64,000 nucleotides of DNA from Armatimonadota bacterium (GCA_003577165.1 QEUM01000001.1:273889-337888); one strand, 5' to 3'. Counted from the first letter of the stretch, positions 24,779 through 34,236 are shown. Numbers and translations: made by a program. The notes: generated by a model from the sequence alone, not told the origin.

Positions 24779-25468
24779 TCAGAACGAGTAGAAGAACAGC
24801 CTCGGCGCGCGGTTCGCCGCCTGCCCGACCGCTCCCATCGCCACCGCCGTGTATCTCGTTCCCGCGTTCGCACGGAACGTCGTCTTATAGAGTTCTTGCC
24901 CTGCGGCCGACAAGAGCCGTACCTCATACTCGTCCGGCGAATATCCGATCACCTTCGTCGAGGCGCCGAATTGGAGCACGGGGTATCCGTTTAGGGGCTT
25001 CTTGTCCAATTCGACCTTCACGGCTGCGCCGTCGGACATCGCGTTGACGAATTGAAACTGCGCGCTCGACATGGATGGCCGGCCCGCCGTCGAGTCTCGA
25101 AGAACCACGGTTTGGAAGTTCCCCGATACGGTTACGAAACCGCACAGGATGACCGTGTGAGGATACGCCGGCTGGAGTTCGATCATCACGTCGTTGGAGA
25201 GGCGCTCGCCTTGCCAAGTGAGCACGTGGGTCGGAACCCTGCGAGAGGGGACCTCGACGTCCGCATACGCCGTTCGCTGGCCGTAAGGGATCCCGGTCCA
25301 TTGCCACTCGCCGATCTGAATTGTCAGAACCTGGTAGTCCACGATCGCGTTCAAAACGCGAACTTGGGCCGCGCGCGAGCGCGCGTATTGGCTTCCTGAG
25401 TAGGTCTGCGGCTCGAGAGAGCCGGTCGGTGTAACGAGGGCTGCGGCGGCAACAAAAACGGCGAACAT
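24779..25468 (-). CDS. Secreted DUF4397-like protein
   Basis: The start is placed at ATG 25468, preceded by GGGAG at good spacing. The frame to 25531 would add 21 unlikely residues. The 229-residue product begins with a signal peptide (MFAVFVAAAALVTPTGS). Two beta-rich repeats follow, each opening with VRVLNAIVDYQ- or FQFVNAMSDGAAVKVELD-like sequence, the pattern of DUF4397 domains found on bacterial surfaces. Function unknown. Divergent from the glycosidase-like gene at 25536. Confidence 0.75.
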   Translation of the reverse strand: MFAVFVAAAALVTPTGSLEPQTYSGSQYARSRAAQVRVLNAIVDYQVLTIQIGEWQWTGIPYGQRTAYADVEVPSRRVPTHVLTWQGERLSNDVMIELQPAYPHTVILCGFVTVSGNFQTVVLRDSTAGRPSMSSAQFQFVNAMSDGAAVKVELDKKPLNGYPVLQFGASTKVIGYSPDEYEVRLLSAAGQELYKTTFRANAGTRYTAVAMGAVGQAANRAPRLFFYSF

Positions 25469-25535
25469 AGACTTCTCCCAGTTCCAATACGAAGACCCCC
25501 GCCGGGAGTTTCGGCGACTTCCTCCCACCATTCGG

Positions 25536-26960
25536 GTGGACTTCCGTCAAACTCCTATCAGCATGTCGGTCGGTGCCTTCGCTTTGATTGTGGCCCAACT
25601 CGGTTGGCGAGCGGGCACGCCCGTGCCGATCGCAGACGGGACTCCCGAGTTCGTCGACCTGTACTGGAAGGCGTGGGAGAACTACCATGCACAGGTCCTC
25701 ACAGTCCCGTCGCATCCCGGCCTCCCGGCCCGCGTGCTCGCGCCTGGCGGGGAACTGAGGTTCGACGACGCCTGGGTGTCCGCCCTGTACGCGAAGTGGG
25801 CGATCGCAGCGACGCCTGCGATCGACAGCGTCGTAGCGGCGTCCCTTTTCGTCGAGGAGTCGGGTCTAGCGCCCGAGCGGGTCTCTCTCGATGACCTTTC
25901 GGTTGCCGGAGAAGCGACGGGATTTCCGATTTACGCCCTCGCAGCTTCTGACCTATACGGCGCAACCGCCTCTCGTGAAAAATTGAGTCCGCTGCTTTCG
26001 CAGGTCGCCCGCAGAAGCGCATGGCTTCGCGGCCGCTGTGCGGCCACGCCCGGCGTGCTGACCGTCCCCGCTCGCTACTCGATGCTGCCTGCGCAACAGA
26101 CCGCCACTGGCCTCTCCGAGACGGCAGAGGCGGCGGCGGTTCTCCTCTACGACTCCGCCTCCCTTAGAGAACTCGCGGGTCGCCTGGGTCTGTCCAATGC
26201 TCTCGCAGCCTATCGACAGATCTACGACGAGGATCGGCGTCGTCTCATGGACCTCTGGAGAAAGGACGCGAAGTTCTTCTTCGCAATAGATTCTGCCGAC
26301 GCGCAGGCGGAGCCGCTCAGCCTGCTTCCGATCTGGGCTTCGTCGCTGAGCGACCTCGACGCATCGAAAACAGACGCCCTGGCCGCAGCTCTCAATGATC
26401 GCGCTCGGTTCGCGCGGCCCATGCTCTGGCCCATCGTGCCCCCCACCGCGCCTGGATACGACGGCACACGCGGAGTGAAGCCCCTCTTTCAATACCTGAC
26501 GCTGCGTGCGCTCCGCGATTTCGGTTCAGAAGCCAGGGCCGAGTCCTCTGCCACCGAGATTCTGCGAAACCTCCTTCGATCGGGGGGGGAGAAGCATGAC
26601 CTGTACGAAGAGTACGGCGCCGAGACGCGGCGTCCCGCAGAAGGAGCGGCGGCCAACACGCCCGTCGCCGGCTTGATCCCCATCGCAGGATTTCTCGAGT
26701 TCGTGCTGGGATTTGAGATGGACGCTGAACATGACACTCTTGTCTGGCGAATCCGAAGATTGGATCGTCACGGGATACAGAATCTGCGGTTTGGCGACAA
26801 TCACCTATCGGTGATCGCAGAGCCTCGGGCAGCAACGAGCGACCCGATTCGAATCGAAGTCACGACCGAAAATGCAGTCGTCCTCGAAGTGCGCAGTCAC
26901 GGACACAAGAAGGCGCTGCGCTGCAAGCCCGGAACCAACAAGTTCACGGTTGCGCCTTAG
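25536..26960 (+). CDS. Putative (alpha/alpha)6-barrel glycosidase-like protein (GH63/trehalase/MGH1-like)
   Basis: 474 residues (GTG 25536; ATG 25563 is an alternative start). Repeated helical pairs and segments such as LRFDDAWVSALYAKWAI, LYDSASLRELAGRLG, DLYEEYGAETRRPAEG and LIPIAGFLEFVLGFEMD resemble the toroid domains of GH37/GH63-type hydrolases. The tail (GIQNLRFGDNHLSVIAEPRA) resembles the closing beta domain of MGH1-like proteins. Catalytic acids were not identified with certainty. The hydrophobic N-terminus suggests export. It overlaps the convergent DUF192 gene by 17 bases. Confidence 0.6.
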   Translation: MDFRQTPISMSVGAFALIVAQLGWRAGTPVPIADGTPEFVDLYWKAWENYHAQVLTVPSHPGLPARVLAPGGELRFDDAWVSALYAKWAIAATPAIDSVVAASLFVEESGLAPERVSLDDLSVAGEATGFPIYALAASDLYGATASREKLSPLLSQVARRSAWLRGRCAATPGVLTVPARYSMLPAQQTATGLSETAEAAAVLLYDSASLRELAGRLGLSNALAAYRQIYDEDRRRLMDLWRKDAKFFFAIDSADAQAEPLSLLPIWASSLSDLDASKTDALAAALNDRARFARPMLWPIVPPTAPGYDGTRGVKPLFQYLTLRALRDFGSEARAESSATEILRNLLRSGGEKHDLYEEYGAETRRPAEGAAANTPVAGLIPIAGFLEFVLGFEMDAEHDTLVWRIRRLDRHGIQNLRFGDNHLSVIAEPRAATSDPIRIEVTTENAVVLEVRSHGHKKALRCKPGTNKFTVAP

Positions 26961-27495
26961 CGCGAAGGTTGGAGACATCCACCTTCGCCCCCGGCCCGAT
27001 GTTGTGCGATTGGAACCAACCAGCCTGCATTTCGAGTGCATATTGCGCCGGCCCGTCCGAGGAGTAGGATGCCTCCGAAAACGCCTTCATCGTCAAGATA
27101 TTGATGATGGTTCCGTCCGACTTCAGGAACGCGATGTCCAAATCTTGAGGCGTGTTCTTCATCCAAAAGAACCGAAAGTCTTCGTTTGGATAGGCGAAGA
27201 TCATGCCTTCGTCGGGCTTAAGAACTCCCTCCTGCACGAACATCAGCCCTTCGCTCATCTTCCGCTCGTCGTCGGCGACGTACACGCTCACCTTGCGCCC
27301 CGAAACGGTGATCGTCGCCTTTTGGTATTGGTCGAGCGGGATCTCTCGGCCGCCGCTCTGAGAAGGCGGCCGTGGCTCGGGCTGGCTGGGCAGAGCGGGC
27401 TTCGCAGAGCCACCCGGCGTCGAATCCTCCTGAGGCGGCGCGGGATCGCACGCGGCGATGAGCACGACCAGTCCAGCAAGAGCGACCCACTTCAC
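26944..27495 (-). CDS. DUF192 lipoprotein
   Basis: 183 residues. A lipoprotein signal with lipobox LIAAC places Cys16 as the lipidated residue, followed by a Pro/Ser-rich linker (~17-50). The DUF192 domain has VYVADDERKMSEGLMFVQE, GMIFAYPNEDFRFFWMKNTPQDLDIAFL and the closing YALEMQAGWFQSHNIGPGAKV. The domain is widespread and of unknown function. The GTG start overlaps the peptidase stop by 4 bases, so they are co-translated. LspA at 5741 would process it. Confidence 0.9.
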   Translation of the reverse strand: MKWVALAGLVVLIAACDPAPPQEDSTPGGSAKPALPSQPEPRPPSQSGGREIPLDQYQKATITVSGRKVSVYVADDERKMSEGLMFVQEGVLKPDEGMIFAYPNEDFRFFWMKNTPQDLDIAFLKSDGTIINILTMKAFSEASYSSDGPAQYALEMQAGWFQSHNIGPGAKVDVSNLRAKAQP

Positions 27496-28622
27496 GGTCG
27501 AGCGCTCCGACTTGAAACTCGGATGATCTCGACGGCGAGTCGGGCCAAATCTACGAGGTCCTTCTTCGCAACGTGCTCGTCATGGGTGTGAATCTCTTTC
27601 ATTCCGGTCCCCGCGACGATTGTCGGCACTCCCTTTGCGTTGAACGCGTTCGCGTCGCTGCCGCCGAGCGTGCAACGCAGCGGGAAGTCGAATCCGAGAT
27701 TCGAAGCCGCCTCCAATCCGATCTGAACCACCGACTTCTCTTTTGGGATGTCGTAGCCTTCGTACATCCGCTGTTTTGAGATTTCGGCGGTCGCCCCGTA
27801 CTGCTTCGCGCCCTCTTGGACGCAGGCGATCATGTGCTCGACCTGCGCGTCCAAGTCCGCCAGATTCATGCTGCGCGCTTCCATCCAAAACGCGACTTCG
27901 GCCGGCACTACGTTCGTCGCTGTGCCACCAGATATGAGGCCGACGTTCGCTGTCGTATCGCCGTCGAGTCTGCCGACTCTCATCTTCGCGATGCCGGCCG
28001 CGGCCGCCTGAATCGCGTTGATCCCGTGTTCAGGGTCCTTGCCTGCGTGGGCTGGCTTTCCCTTGACGAGGGCGTGGATCTTGTCCTGCGTGCCGACCTT
28101 AGTGACGAAGGACCCGACGGGCGGCCCCGTGTCGAAAACGTAGCCGAAGTCGACGCCGAGCGACTCGATCTCGCAAGCGAAGGCCCCCTTCAAGCCGATC
28201 TCCTCCGCCACGGATAACACAAGGTACACGTCTCCGTGCGGCTCTTTCGCCTCCTTTACCGAGAGGACGGCTTCGATGGCAGGAGCCATGCCCGCTTTGT
28301 CGTCAGCTCCGAGAATCGTGTCGCTCTTGCTGTAGTACACGTCGTCCCGGAGTTCGATCTCCAAGCCTGCCGTGGGCTCGACCGTGTCGAAGTGCGCCGA
28401 AAAGAAGATCGAGGGCGCGCCAGCGCTGTTGGCCGGCAGCTTCGCGATGAGGTTGTTGGCGTTCCCCCCCAGACGCTTGCCGGCGTCGTCCTCCCAGACT
28501 TCGAGTCCGTTGTCGGCGAGGAATCTCCGAGCGAACGACACGCAGTCTGATTCCATCAGCGGGGGCGCGTTGATCGCGCACAGGTCTTCGAAAAGGCGGA
28601 ATAGGCGCGCTTCGTTCAACAT
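27492..28622 (-). CDS. M20-family aminopeptidase, PepT-like
   Basis: 376 residues with the co-catalytic zinc site: FFSAHFDTVEP (first His and Asp), GADDKAG (bridging Asp), SVAEEIGLKGA (general base Glu and Glu ligand), FDTGPPVG and a C-terminal IHTHDEHV. The dimerisation domain sits at ~180-290 (VKGKPAHAGKDPEHGINAI). This is the PepT/YqjE branch that removes residues from short peptides, although specificity cannot be read here. On the minus strand TATACT (28635-28640) ends 12 bases before the ATG. Divergent from the ABC cluster. Confidence 0.92.
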   Translation of the reverse strand: MLNEARLFRLFEDLCAINAPPLMESDCVSFARRFLADNGLEVWEDDAGKRLGGNANNLIAKLPANSAGAPSIFFSAHFDTVEPTAGLEIELRDDVYYSKSDTILGADDKAGMAPAIEAVLSVKEAKEPHGDVYLVLSVAEEIGLKGAFACEIESLGVDFGYVFDTGPPVGSFVTKVGTQDKIHALVKGKPAHAGKDPEHGINAIQAAAAGIAKMRVGRLDGDTTANVGLISGGTATNVVPAEVAFWMEARSMNLADLDAQVEHMIACVQEGAKQYGATAEISKQRMYEGYDIPKEKSVVQIGLEAASNLGFDFPLRCTLGGSDANAFNAKGVPTIVAGTGMKEIHTHDEHVAKKDLVDLARLAVEIIRVSSRSARP

Positions 28623-28762
28623 GGCGACCGCATGAGTATACGCCGGGAGAATCGGCGGCGCCCGCCGGGAGGGCGACCTCGACCTCCCGCGGATTGGGTC
28701 GAACTTCCCGCTGCGAATCGAAGAGACCCGTGGTGGCGTATTCTCTTGTAATCCTTCGCAAC

Positions 28763-29677
28763 ATGCCTGTCGCCGAACTCAACGCCCTGACGATAAAGTA
28801 CGGCCAAAAGGCTGCCGTCCAGGATTTCACCTGCACGATTCCGGAAGGGAGCGTGGGCCTGCTTGGACCGAACGGAGCCGGAAAGACCACGCTGATCAAG
28901 GCCCTGATGGGATTCCTGGAACCGGCGGCGGGAGGGGGCAGCCTGCTCGGCAGGGACATCCGCACGCAGGGCCTCGAGATACGAATGCACGTCGGGTTGA
29001 TGCCCGAACTGGAGTGCCACATCCCCGGAATCACCGCTGTCGAGTTCGTGGCTTACGCAGGAGAACTCGCGGGCATGCCTCGGGAGCACGCGATCCGCAG
29101 GGCTCACGAAGTCCTCGACTACTGCCAACTCGGAGAGGCAAGGTACCGCAACCTCGAGACCTTCTCGACCGGAATGAAGCAGAGGGCGAAGTTGGCGCAG
29201 GCCCTCGTGCATGGGCCCGACCTCGTATTTCTGGATGAGCCGACGAACGGCCTCGACCCCGCGGGCAGAGATGAGATGCTGGATCTGATCAAAGACATCT
29301 CGCACGGCAAAGGCGTGAACGTGATCGTCTCCTCCCACCTCCTGCCCGACATCGAGAAGTGCTGCGACTTTGTCATCGTAATGCAGAACGGTCGAGTCAA
29401 GGCACAGGAGAGCATTCGCACCATTCGCGAGACAAATCAACAGGTTTGGGACGTCGAGCTTCGCGATCTCTCCGACTCGTTCGGCCGTGCGCTGCAATCA
29501 CTCGGGGCCACCGTCCTCTCCAACACGGGCACGCACTATCGAGTGGAGTTCCCGAACGGATCTGAATCTCCAGCGAAGGCTGCATTCCGTGCCGCGCTCG
29601 AATGCTCGAATCAGATCCGGACTTTCGCGCCCGCGCAGAGAACGCTTGAGGAGGCGTTCCTGGAGGCTCTCGAATGA
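28763..29677 (+). CDS. ABC transporter ATP-binding protein
   Basis: 304 residues from ATG 28763. The frame open from 28694 starts inside the upstream non-coding region. Walker A GPNGAGKTT, Q-loop MPELECH, a signature-like FSTGMKQRAKLAQALVH, Walker B LVFLDEPTNGLDP and H-loop VSSHLL are all present. The C-terminal extension is typical of ABC-2 exporter ATPases. It overlaps the next gene by 4 bases and pairs with the permease at 29674. Confidence 0.95.
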   Translation: MPVAELNALTIKYGQKAAVQDFTCTIPEGSVGLLGPNGAGKTTLIKALMGFLEPAAGGGSLLGRDIRTQGLEIRMHVGLMPELECHIPGITAVEFVAYAGELAGMPREHAIRRAHEVLDYCQLGEARYRNLETFSTGMKQRAKLAQALVHGPDLVFLDEPTNGLDPAGRDEMLDLIKDISHGKGVNVIVSSHLLPDIEKCCDFVIVMQNGRVKAQESIRTIRETNQQVWDVELRDLSDSFGRALQSLGATVLSNTGTHYRVEFPNGSESPAKAAFRAALECSNQIRTFAPAQRTLEEAFLEALE

Positions 29678-30603
29678 ACTCGCCGATTGCAGACCTGACT
29701 TATCGTCAGTACGACGGCCCTAAGAGCCTGCCCGCTCTTCGCTGGTGGGTGGTCGCGAGGCACGGCATTCGCGTCGCTATGAGAAAGAAGGGGTTCTGGG
29801 TGCTCGCATCCTGCGCGATGATCCCGTCGTTCCTGCTTTTCGTCTTCTCGTACATTCGCTCAACGATCGAAGCCAACCCGAACATCGGACGAAACGCGAG
29901 GCTCATCGACAGCCTTCCGAATTTCGATGAACTCTATGCAGGAGTGTACGGATCGTGGTACTGGGTCTTCTTCCTGAGTCTGCTCCTCGGAGCCGGAGTC
30001 ATCGCAGCGGACAACCGCGCGAACGCATTGCAGGTCTATCTCTCCAAGCCAATCACGAAAGCCGACTACTTGATCGGCAAGTGGATGAGCGTGTTCATTC
30101 CCGTTTACTTAGTCGGATTGGCTCCGCTCCTGATATCCGTGCTGTATGGCATGTTCAGCATCGGCGTCAGTGACTTCTTCCCCTTGTACGGGTCGCTCCT
30201 TCCGAAGACGTTCATCCTTCCGGCGATTCCGGCGATCGTGCACTCGTCGTGCCTCATCGGCGTCAGCGCCCTGACGAAGAACCCGTGGGTCGCTGGCGTG
30301 TCGTACACAGCCGTTTATGTGTTCGCAAACTCCGCTGCGTTCATTCTCTACCAAACTTTGAGACATGGCCCCGCCAGGCTAAGCGCCGAGGCGGCGGAGT
30401 TTATTCGGTCCCTCAGCATTCAGGGGGCGATCTCGGGAATTGGGTTCGACCTGGTCGGAGCCATGCCTCGTGACATCGCACAGGCCCGTGTTCGGCCAAG
30501 CGTGGAGTGGGAGCCTCTCGCCATCATGCTGTTCCTCGTTTGTGTGTTGGGCCTCTTCATCGCCTATCGGAGGATTCGCGCTGTCGAGGTGATTCAGGGA
30601 TGA
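29674..30603 (+). CDS. ABC-2 type permease
   Basis: 309 residues with six predicted membrane helices: one near residue 40-55 (VLASCAMIPSFLLFVFSYI), others around 95-115, 145-170, 185-205, 210-235 and a last one at 285-303. The ANALQVYLSKPITKADYLIGKW loop is the usual ABC-2 coupling segment. Substrate unknown. It overlaps its neighbours on both sides by 4 bases, so the four genes 28763-32284 form one operon. Confidence 0.9.
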   Translation: MNSPIADLTYRQYDGPKSLPALRWWVVARHGIRVAMRKKGFWVLASCAMIPSFLLFVFSYIRSTIEANPNIGRNARLIDSLPNFDELYAGVYGSWYWVFFLSLLLGAGVIAADNRANALQVYLSKPITKADYLIGKWMSVFIPVYLVGLAPLLISVLYGMFSIGVSDFFPLYGSLLPKTFILPAIPAIVHSSCLIGVSALTKNPWVAGVSYTAVYVFANSAAFILYQTLRHGPARLSAEAAEFIRSLSIQGAISGIGFDLVGAMPRDIAQARVRPSVEWEPLAIMLFLVCVLGLFIAYRRIRAVEVIQG

Positions 30604-31520
30604 TCTCCGTCGTCAACGCGAGCCGATGGTACGGACAGGTTATCGGCATCAACGACATCACCTGTGAAATCGGGACCGGCATCACGGCGCTCCTCGGTCA
30701 GAACGGCGCAGGAAAGTCCACGCTCATCAAACTGCTCACGGGTCAGCTGCGACCCACGACCGGCGAGGTTCGCGTGTTTGGCAGGAACCCGTTCGCAAAC
30801 CCAGCCGTCCTCGGACAGCTCGGTTACTGCCCGGAAGTCGATGCCTTCTATGAAGAGATGACTGGGCGCGAGTTCGTGGAACTGATGGCGCGGATGGGAC
30901 GAATCGAGAGGAGCCGGGTCAAGTCGGAAGCGCAGCGCGCGCTTGAGTTGGTGGAAATGCAAGATCGCGCCGACCGAAAGGTCGCGGGATTCTCGAAGGG
31001 GATGCGTCAGCGCATCAAATTGGCGGCTGCGCTCGTTCACGAGCCGGACATCCTGATTCTCGACGAGCCCCTCAACGGTCTCGATCCGCTTGGCCGAAGG
31101 CACGTTGGACAACTTCTCAAAGACCTCGCGGGAGCCGGCAAGACCGTCCTGATCAGCAGCCACATCCTGCACGAAATCGAGGCGCTTACTTCGACGATCC
31201 TGCTGCTCCACCGAGGAAGGCTTCTCGCGCAGGGCGATGTGCGGACGATCCGATCTCTCATTGACCGGCATCCGCACCACATTCGCATCCGAACCGACGA
31301 CGCGAGATCACTGGGCGTGCGAATCCTCGAACTGCCGTCGGTGCTCTCGGTCGAACTGTCTCAGAACGATCCGCATGCGATCGAATTACAGACGAATCAG
31401 CCGGACGCCTTCTACACGGCGTTCGGACAACTCGTCGTCGCGGAAAGCCTCAACGTGGAGTCCATGTACTCGCCCGACAACAACCTCGAATCCGTCTTTT
31501 CCTACTTGGTGCGCTCATGA
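30600..31520 (+). CDS. ABC transporter ATP-binding protein (second exporter)
   Basis: 306 residues from ATG 30600, which overlaps the previous stop (ATGA). Walker A GQNGAGKST, Q-loop CPEVD, FSKGMRQRIKLAAALVH signature, Walker B ILILDEPLNGLDP and ISSHIL are intact. Identity with the ATPase at 28763 is only moderate, so the two are related exporters rather than a recent duplication. Confidence 0.95.
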   Translation: MISVVNASRWYGQVIGINDITCEIGTGITALLGQNGAGKSTLIKLLTGQLRPTTGEVRVFGRNPFANPAVLGQLGYCPEVDAFYEEMTGREFVELMARMGRIERSRVKSEAQRALELVEMQDRADRKVAGFSKGMRQRIKLAAALVHEPDILILDEPLNGLDPLGRRHVGQLLKDLAGAGKTVLISSHILHEIEALTSTILLLHRGRLLAQGDVRTIRSLIDRHPHHIRIRTDDARSLGVRILELPSVLSVELSQNDPHAIELQTNQPDAFYTAFGQLVVAESLNVESMYSPDNNLESVFSYLVRS

Positions 31521-32284
31521 CGTTCTTCGAGATGTTCTCTTGGTCGCTGGTCGAGATGTGGAGGCCGAGGAGGGTTTGGCTGCACTCCATCATCAGCGCT
31601 GTCGGCCCTGCGTTCGCGATTCTGATGCGCTTCCTCGCCGATGGTTTCGCTGCCGAGCAGCGTTACTCCACTGTTGCCTCTTTGTCCGTTTACTCGTTCA
31701 CCCTCGTGATTCTCGGAATCGTGCTGGGAACCGGCATCATCGCCTCGGACGTAACAGGCAAGACTGTTCAATACCTACTGACCCGGCCGATCTCTCGCCC
31801 GGCGCTGTTTCTCGCAAAGTGGCTCGCGGCAGCCGTTACGGTCTCGATCTTCACCTCTGTTTCCGCGCTCCTGTGCGCCTGCATACTGCTGGGGCCCGAT
31901 TTCTTGCGGGTCCTCGAACGCGATCTCTTCATCATTCCCGTGGCGGCCGTCGCCTACACGTCGGTGTTCGCTGCGCTCTCTTCCCTCCTGACGAGACCCG
32001 TACTTTTGGCCGTCGCGTACACGATCGGGTTGGAGTCCTGGATTTGGGCCGTGCCGGGAGACTTCGCGAAACTCTCCCTCATGTCTTATGTCCGAGTCTT
32101 GAGCGGCCATGAGGCCGTCGGCGAACAGAACGAACTGAACGAACTGCTTCGCGCGCTGAATCCGCTCGTCATCACCGAGTCGGCAGCGTGGAACACGATC
32201 CTCGTCGTGACGGTGATCTCTCTGGCAGTCGGCGCGGCCGTCTTCGCGACCGGTCAGTACATTCCGAGAGAGGAGACCGTTTAA
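31517..32284 (+). CDS. ABC-2 type permease (second exporter)
   Basis: 255 residues with six hydrophobic segments and the GKTVQYLLTRPISRPALFLAKWLAA loop that matches the corresponding loop of the permease at 29674. It overlaps the ATPase upstream by 4 bases and the convergent TPR gene by 4 bases. Together the operon encodes two ATPase-permease pairs, which could act as two homodimeric exporters or one mixed complex. Confidence 0.9.
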   Translation: MTFFEMFSWSLVEMWRPRRVWLHSIISAVGPAFAILMRFLADGFAAEQRYSTVASLSVYSFTLVILGIVLGTGIIASDVTGKTVQYLLTRPISRPALFLAKWLAAAVTVSIFTSVSALLCACILLGPDFLRVLERDLFIIPVAAVAYTSVFAALSSLLTRPVLLAVAYTIGLESWIWAVPGDFAKLSLMSYVRVLSGHEAVGEQNELNELLRALNPLVITESAAWNTILVVTVISLAVGAAVFATGQYIPREETV

Positions 32285-33195
32285 GCGGCAAGCCGAACGC
32301 GCAGTTCGGACGCGCCCGGGTATCTCGGCGAGACTTCGTCGAGCCGACTCAGGAAATCCTCTGCATCGTTCGAGTTGCCAAGCGCGAGGGATGCGCTCGC
32401 CGCGTAATACAGTGCGTCAGCGTATTTCGCGTTTATCTCGAGGGCGCAGCGAAGGTGCTCGATCGCTTCGTTGAACTTGCCGAGTTCGATGAGACCGATG
32501 CCGAGCTTGCAGCGTAGGTCTGCGTAATTCGGTCGAATGCTGATCGCCTTGCGGTACTCGGCGACCGCGCTCTGAAACTGACCTTGCCGCATCGCCGCGT
32601 CGCCAAGCCGCGCGTGGTTGAGCGAGTCCTCGGTTTCGGTGGATGTCACCGACTCGAAGAGAGCCGCGGCTCCCGCGCTGTCGCCGGCCTGATGGCAAAT
32701 CTGGGCCTGTTCCCAAATGCCGTTCTTGAGCGACGAATCCAGTTCGGTCGCGTGTGACATTCGGGCGAGCCCATCCTCCGTGCGACCGCCTTCGTACCAG
32801 ATGAGCCCCTGGAGCAGAACTGCCTTGGCGTAGTTCGGGTTGATCTCAAGCGCCCTGTGCACGGCGGCAAGCGCGTCGCCGGGGCGGCCGAGTTTCCGCA
32901 GCGCAAATGCGTGGGTGTAGTGGAGGTCCGGGTACTTCGGGTGCAGGATCAGCGCTCGCTCCACATAGCGGACCACTTGCTCGAACGACTGTCCTCGGAG
33001 CGCGGCCTGCCCAAGTTGGGCGTAGCACTCGCTCACGTAAAACTTGGCAAGGCGAAGGGTTGCAGCGTCCCGCGACTCGGCGCAACAGGCCTCGAACGCC
33101 TCGATGGCTTCGTCGAACCGACCCTCGTCGTACGCGCGAATCCCCCGGTCGTAACTCTTGTTTCGGGCAAGCCCGAACCACTCGAAAATTGCCAT
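32281..33195 (-). CDS. Tetratricopeptide-repeat protein
   Basis: The start is set at ATG 33195 (MAIFEWFGLARNKSYDRGI). The frame continues to 33297 but would run into the divergent promoter. The 304-residue product is made of about seven TPR units, e.g. YDEGRFDEAIEAFEACCAES, GRPGDALAAVHRALEINPNYAKA, GQFQSAVAEYRKAISIRPNYADLRCKLG and GKFNEAIEHLRCALEINAKYADALYYAA. No signal peptide. A scaffold role is likely, partner unknown. Confidence 0.88.
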   Translation of the reverse strand: MAIFEWFGLARNKSYDRGIRAYDEGRFDEAIEAFEACCAESRDAATLRLAKFYVSECYAQLGQAALRGQSFEQVVRYVERALILHPKYPDLHYTHAFALRKLGRPGDALAAVHRALEINPNYAKAVLLQGLIWYEGGRTEDGLARMSHATELDSSLKNGIWEQAQICHQAGDSAGAAALFESVTSTETEDSLNHARLGDAAMRQGQFQSAVAEYRKAISIRPNYADLRCKLGIGLIELGKFNEAIEHLRCALEINAKYADALYYAASASLALGNSNDAEDFLSRLDEVSPRYPGASELRVRLAA

Positions 33196-33220
33196 TGCCG
33201 CTGGTAGGTATTGTCGGCGC

Positions 33221-33259
33221 ATGGAGCGCAGCCCAGAAGGGCCAATTTCGCCGCGATGA
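33221..33259 (+). CDS. Possible leaderless 12-codon leader ORF coupled to the Gfo/Idh gene
   Basis: TATTGT (33209-33214) ends exactly 6 bases before this ATG, the same spacing as at eight other starts in the window. The ORF encodes MERSPEGPISPR and its TGA overlaps the ATG of the Gfo/Idh gene in an ATGA junction. The Gfo/Idh gene itself has no Shine-Dalgarno, so ribosomes could reach it by termination-reinitiation. This is inferred from layout only. Confidence 0.35.
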   Translation: MERSPEGPISPR

Positions 33260-34236
33260 CCCGCAGAATCGGATTCCTGTCCGTGGCTCACATGCACTCC
33301 TACGGCTACGCCGCGGCGATCACCGGCCGGCCTGACGCCCTGATCTCAGGCGTCTGGGACCCCGATCCAAACGCGGCGAGCGCGTTTGCCGAGCGGTTCG
33401 GCTCACGAGTCCTCGACACTCCGGAAGCCGTCGTCGCCGAGTCAGACGGGCTCATCGTCACCAGTTCGAACACGAGGCACGCAGACCTCTGCATCCTTGC
33501 CCTTGAGGCAGACAAACCTGTGCTGTGCGAGAAGCCCTTGGTCACAAGCGAGGCGGATGGCCTCAGAATGCGCGCCGCCGAAGAGTCGTCTCGCGCGAGG
33601 TTGATGACCGCCTTTCCCTGTCGCTACAGTGGGGCGTTCGCTCGCCTATGCGACCGCGTGAGGTCTGGTGAGGTTGGAGCGGTTCTCGGCATCGCGGCGA
33701 CGAACCACGGCATGTGCCCGTTCGGTTGGTTCGTCGAAGTCGAAGAGAGCGGGGGAGGGGCCATGATGGATCACACCGTCCACGTCGCCGACCTGCTCCG
33801 AGTGTTGCTGGAGGAGGAACCGGTTGAAGTGTATGCCCAAACCGGCAACAACATGTACGGCTGCGACTGGGAGGACTCCGCCATGCTCCACGTCCGCTTC
33901 GGCAATGGCGTGTTCGCAACGATTGACGCAAGTTGGTCACGTCCGAAGAGTTGGAAGACGTGGGGTGACGTGAAGCTCACGGTTGTCTGCGAGCGCGGCG
34001 TGCTCGAACTCGACATGTTCGCTCAGGCGCTCGACGTGTTCACCAACGGAGACATGAGGCATAAAGTGGCTTCGTACGGTTCGGACCTCGATGCGGGCTT
34101 GGTCACCGACTTCGTGAAGGTGATGGAGGGCGGCCTCCCTGCAATCAGCCTCACCGACGGACTCGTCGCATCCAAAGTTGCCATCGCAGGATATGAATCG
34201 GCCGCGTCCGGAGCGCCAGTCTCCTTGCGGAATTGA
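33256..34236 (+). CDS. Gfo/Idh/MocA-family oxidoreductase
   Basis: 326 residues from ATG 33256. An N-terminal NAD(P)-binding Rossmann fold (MTRRIGFLSVAHMHSYGYAAAI) is followed by CEKPLVTS with the conserved EKP lysine and a C-terminal alpha/beta domain (GGGAMMDHTVHVADLLRVLL with the catalytic-type His/Asp). Substrate is unknown and probably a sugar or inositol derivative. The glycine-rich GxGxxG is altered to SVAHMHS, which is seen in part of this family. Divergent from the TPR gene. Confidence 0.9.
   Translation: MTRRIGFLSVAHMHSYGYAAAITGRPDALISGVWDPDPNAASAFAERFGSRVLDTPEAVVAESDGLIVTSSNTRHADLCILALEADKPVLCEKPLVTSEADGLRMRAAEESSRARLMTAFPCRYSGAFARLCDRVRSGEVGAVLGIAATNHGMCPFGWFVEVEESGGGAMMDHTVHVADLLRVLLEEEPVEVYAQTGNNMYGCDWEDSAMLHVRFGNGVFATIDASWSRPKSWKTWGDVKLTVVCERGVLELDMFAQALDVFTNGDMRHKVASYGSDLDAGLVTDFVKVMEGGLPAISLTDGLVASKVAIAGYESAASGAPVSLRN

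Noticed and set aside
28763..32284. Recent tandem duplication of an ABC exporter
   Set aside because: The two ATPases and the two permeases share motifs but differ throughout, so an old or independent origin is more likely.
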